Below, in pieces: positions 1 through 6,074 of a stretch of DNA of 6,238 nucleotides (positions within the stretch are counted from its first letter, which is position 1; every line of letters begins with the position of its first letter). A program made the translations under genes and the position numbers. The stretch is taken from positions 1-6,238 of the forward strand of contig CAJJIV010000054.1 of assembly GCA_905187655.1 (NCBI GenBank), in the 5' to 3' direction. The DNA comes from an uncultured Eubacteriales bacterium (GTDB lineage: Bacteria > Bacillota > Clostridia > Christensenellales > UBA1242). The notes below the pieces were generated by a model. That model was not told where the DNA came from, searched no databases, and saw nothing but the letters and a program-made list of their open reading frames with translations.

Positions 1-9
1 TACTTTCAT
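1..9 (-). CDS. Start of a truncated gene (first three codons only)
   Basis: The minus strand shows a GGAGG ribosome binding site (16-20), a 6-base spacer, then ATG AAA GTA running off the window (Met-Lys-Val...). Spacing and motif are the same style as the other genes here, so this is very probably the true start of a co-oriented downstream gene. It lies beyond the terminator of the ABC operon, so it should have its own promoter. AT-rich -10-like strings occur at about 32-45, but no convincing -35 accompanies them. Read-through from the operon is also possible. The product cannot be inferred. Confidence 0.65.
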
Positions 10-45
10 AACAGACCTCCATTAAAATTATTTTATAATAGTATA

Positions 46-99
46 AGAAAAAAATAAAAAAATATTCGAAAAAAGTTGAAAATAACATTTCGAATATTT
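46..99 (-). terminator. Rho-independent terminator of the peptidase/ABC operon
   Basis: A perfect 12-bp inverted repeat (60-71 with 88-99) encloses a 16-base loop. On the minus strand it is followed by a long U-rich tract (59-46). It lies about 40 bases past the stop of the last ABC gene. The stem is AT-rich with a central TTCGAA core, so its strength depends on the U-tract. On the plus strand the following bases are less T-rich, so it most likely serves the minus strand. Confidence 0.8.
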
Positions 100-139
100 C
101 TTTAAAATTTGGTTATTATATTAGTTAAAAATTTGAATT

Positions 140-1951
140 TTATTTTTTAAATTGTGAATTATACAAGTCTGCATAGAATCCGTTTTGAGCCATTAGCTCT
201 TCGTGATTTCCATGTTCTATTATGTTTCCTTCGTTCATAACCAATATCATGTCTGCATTTCTAATTGTTGAAAGTCTGTGTGCTATTATGAATGAGGTTC
301 TGCCTTCTGTTAGTTTATCCATGGCTTGTTGTACAAGTTCTTCTGTACGTGTGTCTACACTACTGGTTGCTTCGTCTAGTATTAAGAATGGGGCATTTTT
401 TATCATTCCACGTGCAATTGTAAGCAATTGTTTTTGACCTTGAGATATGCTCTCTGAATCGCTTAATGTGTAGTCTAGTCCACCAGGTAGTGTTTTTATA
501 AATTTATCTATTCCGACAGTTTTGCAAGCTTTCATTATGTCTTCGTCAGAGACTTCTTTGTTGTATTTTATGTTGTCTCTAATTGTTCCATTAAATAGCC
601 AAGTGTCTTGTAATACCATTATGAACAGGTCGTGTATGTTTTCACGAGATAGCTCTTTTGTTGAAACTCCGTCTATTGTAATGTTTCCGTCTGCTATGTT
701 ATAGAATTTCATAAGTAGGTTGACCATTGTTGTTTTTCCAGCTCCTGTTGGACCAACTATTGCAACTTTTTGACCTTTTTTTACATCACAGCTGAAATCT
801 TTTATAACTGTTTTTTTGCCATCATAAGAAAATTTTATGTGGTCAAATACAATGTTTCCTTCAACTTTTGCTGGATCAAGATGCTTAGTGATGTTTTTCT
901 GTTCATCCATTTCAGGTTCTTCTAAAAATTCGAAAACTCTTTCTGAAGCAGCTGCTGTTGTTTGTAAGTTTGTCATACCTTGAGCAATTTGTGTTAAAGG
1001 CCCTGTGAATAAGCGTATGTACATCATGAATGCTACTATAACACCAAATGTGATGCTTCCGTTCATTGTTAAGATTGCACCAACAACACAAACAGCAACA
1101 TAACTAAAGTTTCCAATAAAGCTCATTATAGGTTGGCTTAAGCCAGATAAGAATCTACTCTTTTTATTACATTCATACACACTTTGGTTTAATTTGTCAA
1201 AGGTCTCAGAAGCTTCTTTTTGACCATTGTAAGCATTTACAACGTTATGGTTTGAATATATTTCTTCAATATGTCCATTTAATTTTCCAAGTTCAACTTG
1301 TCTTGCATTAAAGTATTTTTGAGATTTTGCCATTATAACAAACATTGCAACAAATCCAAGTAGGGAAGATACAATACCTGTTATGGCTAAAATCCAGTTT
1401 GTATAGAACATCATTATTATTGAACCTATAAATAATGTTATTGCTCCAACTAGTGTTCCTAAACTTTGGCTTAATGACATAGCAATTGTATCAACATCGT
1501 TTGTAACTCTTGATAATAAATCTCCATAGCTGTGTGTATCGAAATATCTAAGTGGAAGTTTATTAATCTTTTTAGATATTTGAGTACGCATTTTTTGAGC
1601 AAATTTATTTGCAACTGTTGCCATTATTATGCCTTGTAAAAAGTCAAATAGTGCACTTATAAGATAAATAATAAGAAGGAACAATGCTATAGAATTTATT
1701 GTATCAAAGTTCATTCCAGTAATTAATCCATTTGTAATTTCGTTTGTTAAATCACTCAATCTGTTTGGTCCAATTATTGATAAAACAGAGCTAAAGCAAG
1801 AAAGTACTAGTGCAACAATTACTAATGGAAGTAATTTATTTAAATAATGAACAAGTTTTTTTACTGCTGTTTTTAAATTTTTTGGCTTTTCAGCAGGAGC
1901 GTTTCTACCAAAGTTACGTGGCTTTTTCTTGTAATCTTCTTCGTTATCCAT
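140..1951 (-). CDS. ABC exporter half-transporter (consensus Walker B, ISQGQ signature)
   Basis: This 603-residue protein is a type IV ABC exporter subunit: a fused membrane domain and ATPase that moves hydrophobic substrates out of the cell as a dimer. A basic cytoplasmic leader (1-37) precedes about six membrane segments (roughly 41-61, 88-108, 162-182, 186-206, 275-296, 300-316). The nucleotide-binding domain (about 365-590) shows Walker A GPTGAGKTT (400-408), Q-loop Gln448, signature ISQGQ (502-506), Walker B LILDE with catalytic Glu527, and switch His558. The Gly-to-Gln change in the signature is the deviation expected of one half of an asymmetric heterodimer such as BmrCD or TM287/288. 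The start has an AAAGGAGG site 9 bases upstream. It overlaps the preceding ABC gene by 8 bases, so translational coupling is likely. Substrate unknown; multidrug, lipid or peptide export are all possible. Confidence 0.95.
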   Translation of the reverse strand: MDNEEDYKKKPRNFGRNAPAEKPKNLKTAVKKLVHYLNKLLPLVIVALVLSCFSSVLSIIGPNRLSDLTNEITNGLITGMNFDTINSIALFLLIIYLISALFDFLQGIIMATVANKFAQKMRTQISKKINKLPLRYFDTHSYGDLLSRVTNDVDTIAMSLSQSLGTLVGAITLFIGSIIMMFYTNWILAITGIVSSLLGFVAMFVIMAKSQKYFNARQVELGKLNGHIEEIYSNHNVVNAYNGQKEASETFDKLNQSVYECNKKSRFLSGLSQPIMSFIGNFSYVAVCVVGAILTMNGSITFGVIVAFMMYIRLFTGPLTQIAQGMTNLQTTAAASERVFEFLEEPEMDEQKNITKHLDPAKVEGNIVFDHIKFSYDGKKTVIKDFSCDVKKGQKVAIVGPTGAGKTTMVNLLMKFYNIADGNITIDGVSTKELSRENIHDLFIMVLQDTWLFNGTIRDNIKYNKEVSDEDIMKACKTVGIDKFIKTLPGGLDYTLSDSESISQGQKQLLTIARGMIKNAPFLILDEATSSVDTRTEELVQQAMDKLTEGRTSFIIAHRLSTIRNADMILVMNEGNIIEHGNHEELMAQNGFYADLYNSQFKK

Positions 1952-3707
1952 TTTCTAGTTCCTCCTTTGATAATTGTGAATATGCAATTTCCTGGTACAC
2001 TTTGCAATTGCTTAAAAGCTCCTTATGTGTGCCCATTCCAACACATTCTCCATTTTCCAATACTATAATTTTGTCTGCATTTAATATAGTTCCAATTCTT
2101 TGTGCAACTATTATATTTGTAGAATCTTTAGTGTAATTTCTTAACTCTTCTCTTAGAGTGTAATCTGTTTTGTAGTCTAATGCACTGAAAGAGTCGTCAA
2201 ATATATATATTTCTGGATTTCTTGCGATGGCTCTTGCAATAGCAAGTCTTTGCTTTTGACCACCAGATAAGTTTGTTCCACCTTGTGCAACATGAGCTTC
2301 ATATTTTTCAGGCATCTTTTCAACGAATTCTTCTGCTTGTGCAATTTCTACAGCTTTCTTTATTGTGTCTTCTGAAATTTCACCTTTTCCATTGTCTCCA
2401 TATGCCACATTGTAGTTAACCGAACCGCTAAACATTACAGCCTTTTGAGGAACATAGCCTAGCTTGTTGTGTAAAAATTCTTGATTATAGTCTTTTACAT
2501 CAACACCATCTACTAAAATTGTTCCTTCTGTTGCATCATAAAATCTTGGTATTAAGTTAATCATTGTTGTTTTTCCAGAACCTGTTGAGCCAATTATTGC
2601 AACTGTTTCACCTTGATGAGCCGTAAACGATATATTTTTTAATACATAATCATCTCCATCAGGATATTTGAATGAAACATTTTTAAATTCGATTTCGCCT
2701 TTTTTATCAGTCACATCGCTATTTACTTTTCCATCTTTAATAGAAGGCTTTGTATCTAAAACTTCTGCAATTCTTTGAGCAGAAACCTGAGCTCTTGGGT
2801 ACATTATAAATATCATTGCAAGCATTAAAAACGACATTATAACTTGCATTGCATAACTTGAAAATACTACCATGTCGGCGAAAAGTGGCAATTTATCCAT
2901 CATACTTGCAGAATCTATTAATCTACTTCCAACAAAATAAATTGAAAGTGTTAAAGTATTCATTACCAAATAAATTACAGGAGACATTGCTGACATGGCT
3001 CTTTGGTTAAACATTTGAGTATTTGTAAGTTCTGTGTTTCCAACTTCAAATTTATCTTCTTGATATCCTTCTGCATTGAAAGCTCTTACGACTCTTATAC
3101 CAGTAAGGTTTTCACGAGTAAGTTCGTTTATATTATCAATCATTTTTTGAACTTTTTTAAACCTTGGAAGTACCAATGCTACAAGAAGAGAAACGCAAGA
3201 CAGTAGAACCAAAACTGCAACTCCAGTAAGTGCACTCCATTGCCAATTTTTATTTAAAATTTTAATAACTGCCCAAACTGCTGTAATAGGAGATTTAATC
3301 AAAAGTTGTAATCCCATAGATATTAGCATTTGAACATTTGTTATGTCATTTGTTGTTCTTGTAATTAAACTGCTAGTAGAAAATTTCTTAATTTCTTGCA
3401 TACTAAAGTTTTCTACATTTTCAAATAATTTCTTTCTAACATGAAGCGTGAATGATGCAGAAAGTAGGGAAGTTAGGTAACCAACTACAATTGCTGCAAT
3501 CAAACTGCCAAATGCACAAGCAAGCATATAACCACCTTGCTTCAAAACATCAGACATTTGGCTTCCTTCGGTTTGAACAAGTTTTGTAATTTCAGACATA
3601 TAATCTGGAAGTTTCAAATCTAGCCAAACTTGAAATATGATTAATAGCAAAGAAATTGCAACTATTAACCAATCTTTTTTAGTGAAGTTTTTTAATAATT
3701 TTAACAT
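1944..3707 (-). CDS. ABC exporter half-transporter (degenerate Walker B/H-loop, LSGGQ signature)
   Basis: This 587-residue protein is the partner subunit of the exporter and has the same membrane domain plus ATPase layout. Membrane segments lie at roughly 13-29, 57-81, 137-151, 158-180, 241-262 and 279-302. The ATPase domain (about 338-575) carries Walker A GSTGSGKT (373-380), Q-loop Gln421 and a canonical LSGGQ signature (480-484). Walker B reads IYIFDD, so Asp505 replaces the catalytic Glu, and the switch His is Gln536 (AQR instead of AHR). Those two substitutions mark it as the subunit that supplies the non-hydrolytic site. Paired with the 603-residue subunit, its LSGGQ would complete the one active site. 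The start is supported by a GAAAGGA site 7 bases upstream. It lies 48 bases after the peptidase gene with no terminator or promoter seen between, so it is probably in the same transcript. Confidence 0.95.
   Translation of the reverse strand: MLKLLKNFTKKDWLIVAISLLLIIFQVWLDLKLPDYMSEITKLVQTEGSQMSDVLKQGGYMLACAFGSLIAAIVVGYLTSLLSASFTLHVRKKLFENVENFSMQEIKKFSTSSLITRTTNDITNVQMLISMGLQLLIKSPITAVWAVIKILNKNWQWSALTGVAVLVLLSCVSLLVALVLPRFKKVQKMIDNINELTRENLTGIRVVRAFNAEGYQEDKFEVGNTELTNTQMFNQRAMSAMSPVIYLVMNTLTLSIYFVGSRLIDSASMMDKLPLFADMVVFSSYAMQVIMSFLMLAMIFIMYPRAQVSAQRIAEVLDTKPSIKDGKVNSDVTDKKGEIEFKNVSFKYPDGDDYVLKNISFTAHQGETVAIIGSTGSGKTTMINLIPRFYDATEGTILVDGVDVKDYNQEFLHNKLGYVPQKAVMFSGSVNYNVAYGDNGKGEISEDTIKKAVEIAQAEEFVEKMPEKYEAHVAQGGTNLSGGQKQRLAIARAIARNPEIYIFDDSFSALDYKTDYTLREELRNYTKDSTNIIVAQRIGTILNADKIIVLENGECVGMGTHKELLSNCKVYQEIAYSQLSKEELENG
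1961..1968 (-). promoter_or_regulatory. Ribosome binding site of the second ABC gene, inside the first
   Basis: The minus strand reads AAAGGAGG, then 9 bases, then the ATG of the 603-residue subunit. The site is embedded in the codons for Ser-Lys-Glu-Glu near the C-terminus of the 587-residue subunit, whose stop lies 5 bases past the new start codon. This arrangement fixes the start codon. It also suggests that ribosomes finishing the first gene feed the second, which suits an obligate heterodimer. Confidence 0.85.
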
Positions 3708-3755
3708 TTCTTTTTCCTTTCATTTGAATTTTTGTTTAATAGCGGAGATAAGAAC

Positions 3756-4466
3756 TTATCTTCTGTCATCATTTCTCGAATTTAATATTAAAATTAGTCT
3801 TAATAAATCTAATATAGATGAAAGCAAACTTGCAATATAAGTCATAGCAGCTGCACTTAAAACTTTTTTAGCTGACTTATTTTCATCATTATAAACAAGA
3901 TTTAATTCTTCTAATTGAACCAATGCTCTTTTAGAAGCATCAATTTCAACTGGAAGTGTAACTAATTGAAATAACACTGTTGCTAGAAGAATTATTATAG
4001 ATAATTTAATATATCCAGTCAATCCTCCTATAATAGAAATAAGTAATCCAAAGTATCCTAAATAAGATACAAAATTTACAACAGGAACTAGGGCAGACCT
4101 TATCTTGAAAAAAATATAATTTTCTTTGTCTTGAATAGCATGCCCACATTCATGTGCTGCAACAGCAAGTGATGCTATTGAAGTTCCATTGTAAATATCT
4201 TTAGATAAATTAATAAGCTTTTTTGATGGGTTATAATGGTCAGACAAATTTCCCGAAATTTCATATACAGAAATTTGAGACAATCCGTTAGAATCCAATA
4301 TTTTTCTTGCCACATCTTGACCAGTTAATCCAGCAGAATTTTGAACTTTTCTATATTTAGAATATGTAGTATTTATTTTAATTTGTGCAAATACCACAAG
4401 TAAAAATCCAATAACTGTAAGTAAAACTGTTAGTGGAGTCTCATACGTCATTAGCCAATAATTCAT
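3756..4466 (-). CDS. yugP: YugP-family membrane zinc metallopeptidase
   Basis: This 236-residue integral membrane protein belongs to the neutral zinc metallopeptidase family typified by Bacillus YugP (Pfam Zn_peptidase_2); the symbol is by family resemblance. An N-terminal membrane segment (about 12-28) is followed by a soluble stretch with family-typical GLTGQDVARKIL and LSDHYNP. The catalytic HECGH zinc motif is at 105-109, with Glu106 as general base. Further hydrophobic segments lie at about 124-146, 152-170 and 204-228. Glu174 in LPVEIDAS is a plausible third zinc ligand. Length fits the family. The chosen ATG has an AAAGGAA site about 12 bases upstream, rather long, but an in-frame stop lies just before it and the next Met (residue 6) is even farther away. 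It is first in an operon with an ABC exporter. The natural substrate of this family is poorly known, so a link to the exporter is inference. Confidence 0.9.
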   Translation of the reverse strand: MNYWLMTYETPLTVLLTVIGFLLVVFAQIKINTTYSKYRKVQNSAGLTGQDVARKILDSNGLSQISVYEISGNLSDHYNPSKKLINLSKDIYNGTSIASLAVAAHECGHAIQDKENYIFFKIRSALVPVVNFVSYLGYFGLLISIIGGLTGYIKLSIIILLATVLFQLVTLPVEIDASKRALVQLEELNLVYNDENKSAKKVLSAAAMTYIASLLSSILDLLRLILILNSRNDDRR

Positions 4467-4490
4467 AATTAATCACGTTCCTTTCTTTAG

Positions 4491-4536
4491 GCGTAAAACC
4501 AGTGGAAAAAATAATTATTTTTCCATGATTTTATGC
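4491..4536 (-). repeat. Long imperfect inverted repeat in the leader of the peptidase operon
   Basis: Arms of about 20 and 19 bases (4491-4510 and 4518-4536) flank a 7-base centre. They differ by two transitions and one single-base bulge. The inner 8 bp (TGGAAAAA/TTTTTCCA) are perfect. Given the promoter just upstream, the transcript would start at about 4544, so nearly the first thing transcribed is this hairpin, followed by the ribosome binding site (4478-4484). No U-tract follows it, so it is not a standard terminator. A 5' stabilising stem-loop or a protein/RNA regulatory site are both possible. Confidence 0.7.
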
Positions 4537-4550
4537 AAAATATACAATCA

Positions 4551-4580
4551 ATTATAAAATGGAAACAGTAGCCAAGTCAA
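4551..4580 (-). promoter_or_regulatory. Sigma-A promoter of the peptidase/ABC operon
   Basis: On the minus strand, TTGACT (4580-4575) and a perfect TATAAT (4556-4551) are separated by 18 bases. Transcription would begin near 4544, giving a leader of about 78 bases before the peptidase ATG. It lies downstream of the terminator of the preceding 95-residue gene, so the operon is an independent unit. Confidence 0.75.
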
Positions 4581-4630
4581 CAAAAAAATGTGAAAATTGT
4601 GTGAAATATTTAGAAAAAATGTAATAATAT

Positions 4631-4660
4631 AAATGAAAGAAAAACTCTCTTCGAAGAGAG
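4631..4660 (-). terminator. Terminator of the 95-residue gene
   Basis: A 16-base perfect palindrome (4645-4660, CTCTCT-TCGA-AGAGAG) forms a 6-bp stem with a 4-base loop. On the minus strand it is followed by TTTTTCTTTCATTT (4644-4631). It lies 37 bases past the stop codon and before the operon promoter, which is the expected position. Confidence 0.8.
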
Positions 4661-4662
4661 AG

Positions 4663-4681
4663 AAAAAGATAGAATCTTTTT
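4663..4681. repeat. Small AT-rich hairpin next to the terminator
   Basis: AAAAAGAT and ATCTTTTT form an 8-bp inverted repeat around a 3-base AGA centre. It sits directly beside the terminator palindrome, between it and the 95-residue gene. On the plus strand the T-rich arm resembles a terminator tail, but no plus-strand gene is present. It may be a second, weaker part of a tandem terminator. Confidence 0.5.
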
Positions 4682-4686
4682 TATTT

Positions 4687-4715
4687 GGTTGTTTGCCTTA
4701 ATCGGGCAGACAACC
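4687..4715. repeat. Inverted repeat spanning the stop codon of the 95-residue gene
   Basis: GGTTGTTTGCC (4687-4697) and GGCAGACAACC (4705-4715) are 11-base arms around a 7-base loop that contains the TAA stop. As plus-strand RNA all 11 positions pair, with one G-U. As minus-strand mRNA there is one C-A mismatch. It is GC-richer than its surroundings and is the first of three adjacent hairpins after the gene. It could shield the 3' end of the message. Confidence 0.6.
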
Positions 4716-4985
4716 TGCCGCACCAGTCCAGGCTTTACCAGAATTGTTTACAGTTTTTGCTTCACTGTATCTGCCTGTTGAAGTGTTATATTTGTTGGTA
4801 AACACTCCACCTTCAAAATACCAACCATCAGGGTAGGTAAGGTATTTGGGGTTTGTATCGGTAACAATTGTTTCTTGTTCATAACCAGAAATAATTATTA
4901 ATTTACCGCGGTTGAGTTCAGAAAAAATTCGTACAACCATGTTGATGGGCAAGTCCGCCATACGGACAATTTTATTACTGCACAT
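4698..4985 (-). CDS. Small orphan protein, 95 residues, unknown function
   Basis: I do not recognise this protein. It is real by its signals: an AAGGAGG site 7 bases before the ATG, a consensus promoter upstream and a hairpin terminator downstream. It has no signal peptide or membrane segment, so it is probably cytoplasmic. The first third mixes charged residues with a hydrophobic run (about 11-33, ending KLIIISG). The rest is rich in Tyr, Gly, Thr and Asn and looks beta-prone (YLTYPDGWYFEGG at 48-60), ending GKAWTGAAGCLPD. Cys2 and Cys91 sit near the two ends. Its own strong promoter and terminator suggest solo, possibly high, expression. A ribosomally made peptide precursor is conceivable from size and the C-terminal Cys, but no modification enzyme is in view, so I do not call it one. 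Confidence 0.75.
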   Translation of the reverse strand: MCSNKIVRMADLPINMVVRIFSELNRGKLIIISGYEQETIVTDTNPKYLTYPDGWYFEGGVFTNKYNTSTGRYSEAKTVNNSGKAWTGAAGCLPD

Positions 4986-5058
4986 TTTTATACCTCCTTA
5001 GGGCATACGCCCTGTCGTGCAGGTTTGAAACAAAAAGGTAACCAAATATTGGAACCTA
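4986..5058 (-). promoter_or_regulatory. Structured leader of the 95-residue gene
   Basis: The predicted leader of about 73 bases holds several short dyads. AGGGC/GCCCT (5000-5004 with 5009-5013) ends directly beside the AAGGAGG site (4993-4999). CCTG/CAGG (5011-5014 with 5020-5023) shares three bases with it, so the two stems exclude each other. CCAA/TTGG (around 5042-5052) lies farther upstream. The arrangement could tune access to the ribosome binding site. No known riboswitch or T-box consensus was recognised. Confidence 0.4.
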
Positions 5059-5064
5059 ACCTAT

Positions 5065-5093
5065 ATTATAATAAATTTACATAATGCTGTCAA
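5065..5093 (-). promoter_or_regulatory. Consensus sigma-A promoter of the 95-residue gene
   Basis: On the minus strand, TTGACA (5093-5088) and TATAAT (5070-5065) are both perfect and are spaced exactly 17 bases apart, so this should be a very strong promoter unless repressed. Its spacer contains ATTATGTAAATTTAT (5085-5071), which is repeated exactly in the promoter of the 277-residue gene. Predicted start of transcription is near 5058. Confidence 0.85.
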
Positions 5094-5103
5094 TAATATT
5101 TGT

Positions 5104-5151
5104 AAAATAAAAATAAAAGTAGAGCTCCTTCGGCAGAAAGAGTTCTACTTT
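5104..5151 (-). terminator. Terminator of the 277-residue gene
   Basis: Two 15-base arms (5116-5130 and 5137-5151) enclose the loop CGGCAG. As minus-strand RNA the stem has one A-C mismatch and one G-U pair, followed by TATTTTTATTTTA. It begins 34 bases past the stop codon. A small near-palindrome, TCGGCTAATTAACCGA (5155-5170), lies between stop and stem and may add to the structure. Confidence 0.85.
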
Positions 5152-5185
5152 ATATCGGCTAATTAACCGAATCTGTTGTCAGTAA

Positions 5186-6019
5186 TTAGTAATTCTTACA
5201 GGGAAGCTTATAGCGTTTTTCAAACCAATAAGAAAGCTCATCTCCATATTTCCAGGAATGTGAAAGAACCTCCATTGCTCTCCACAATGTTACAAAGTCA
5301 ATGCTATCCATGTAACCAGATTTCATTGCATAATTTGCAATATCGTAAAAAGGCTTGTTACACTTTGCCATTAAGTACTGCATCCATGTTGCAAATCGTT
5401 TTGCAAATGGAATAATGCTCATAGATAAAGCTGAATTTTCAGGATATTTGAGCAAATCTTCCAAGTGGTGCCAGAGAATTTTTTCTTCTGAGTTTTTGAA
5501 GAGAAGTTCTGTAGATTGTGAAACTTGATCTATTTTAGCTTGAACTACATGCGAACGATAAACCTTTTTAACAAACTCCTTTCTAGTAAGCCCAAGTGAC
5601 TGCCAATGAATCCATGGCAATGTATCAACTGTGCGGAAATTTTCGCTTTTAGGAAAGTTTTTTGCTGAAATGTAACTTTCAATAAGGCTACCTTTAGAAT
5701 AAGGTGTAATTAAGATAATTGTGCCTTTGTAAATAATCCGCAATCCAACAAATAAAGTATTAGAAGGGAGACCAAGTGCCTGAAATAAAACTTTCTTGAA
5801 ATTTGACCTTTTTTCAAAACAACCATCAACTAACTCCGAAAGTGTTTCCAAAGAGTTTAACGAGTAAGCAACAAATGTTGCAATACCATCACGAAACTCA
5901 TAAATGAACCATTCTTCTTTGCAAGGAGAAAAGTCATTCCAAATTCTTAATACCGGAACAGGTAAAAATTGCTTATGAATTGGAGGAGCAAAAAAAGACA
6001 ATTTCGCTTTTGTAACCAT
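5186..6019 (-). CDS. Orphan protein, 277 residues, unknown function
   Basis: I do not recognise the family. The gene is well supported: an AAAAGGAGG site 9 bases before the ATG, a good promoter and a terminator. No signal peptide or long membrane segment is seen, so a soluble cytoplasmic protein is likely. It is rich in aromatics, with nine Trp (27, 37, 136, 139, 183, 212, 246, 256, 265). The first half looks mixed alpha/beta, with a hydrophobic strand-like stretch at 89-105 (LFVGLRIIYKGTIILIT). From about 144 on it looks mostly helical, including a Lys/Glu-rich part (144-192), and ends in a basic Cys-containing tail. His16, the HH pair at 184-185 and scattered Asp/Glu form no catalytic motif I know. 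It is a single-gene unit whose promoter resembles that of the next gene downstream, hinting at shared control. A niche-specific or mobile-element-derived function is possible but unproven. Confidence 0.8.
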   Translation of the reverse strand: MVTKAKLSFFAPPIHKQFLPVPVLRIWNDFSPCKEEWFIYEFRDGIATFVAYSLNSLETLSELVDGCFEKRSNFKKVLFQALGLPSNTLFVGLRIIYKGTIILITPYSKGSLIESYISAKNFPKSENFRTVDTLPWIHWQSLGLTRKEFVKKVYRSHVVQAKIDQVSQSTELLFKNSEEKILWHHLEDLLKYPENSALSMSIIPFAKRFATWMQYLMAKCNKPFYDIANYAMKSGYMDSIDFVTLWRAMEVLSHSWKYGDELSYWFEKRYKLPCKNY

Positions 6020-6033
6020 ATAAAGAAACCTCC

Positions 6034-6056
6034 TTTTGTATGGCTCACTGACAAAA
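6034..6056 (-). promoter_or_regulatory. Small leader hairpin abutting the ribosome binding site of the 277-residue gene
   Basis: TTTTGT (6034-6039) and ACAAAA (6051-6056) can form a 6-bp stem with an 11-base loop. On the minus strand the downstream arm runs into the AAAAGGAGG site (GGAGG at 6029-6033). The stem is weak, five A-T pairs plus one G-C, so any effect on translation would be modest. The layout, a hairpin flush against the ribosome binding site, recalls the leader of the 95-residue gene. Confidence 0.3.
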
Positions 6057-6074
6057 TATATACGGACAAAGAAA

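Noticed and set aside
222..3840. Plus-strand open frames of 60-108 codons inside the ABC and peptidase genes
   Set aside because: They lie wholly or mostly antisense to strongly supported genes, lack convincing ribosome binding sites, and their translations show no recognisable domains.
140..4466. Frameshift or pseudogene in the operon
   Set aside because: All three frames are open at full family length with intact motifs. The 8-base overlap between the ABC genes is a normal coupled junction.
4516..4527. Three-codon leader peptide (ATG GAA AAA TAA) in the operon leader
   Set aside because: It lies inside the hairpin arm and has no ribosome binding site. Such short frames are expected by chance.
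4491..4536. Terminator in front of the peptidase gene
   Set aside because: There is no U-tract on either strand after the stem, and the preceding gene already has a good terminator at 4631-4660.
4687..4715. Integron attC-like recombination site at the stop-codon hairpin
   Set aside because: The GTTRRRY/RYYYAAC core sites are not present in the arms and no integrase or cassette array is in view.
4986..5058. T-box or known riboswitch upstream of the 95-residue gene
   Set aside because: The T-box consensus and other motifs I know are absent, and the leader is too short for most classes.
5176..5415. Plus-strand 79-codon open frame opposite the 3' end of the 277-residue gene
   Set aside because: Antisense shadow with no supporting signals or recognisable motif.
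4698..6019. Horizontal transfer of the two orphan genes judged by base composition
   Set aside because: Hand counts of single 60-base lines gave roughly 30-40% G+C both in the orphans and in the ABC genes, so composition gives no clear contrast.
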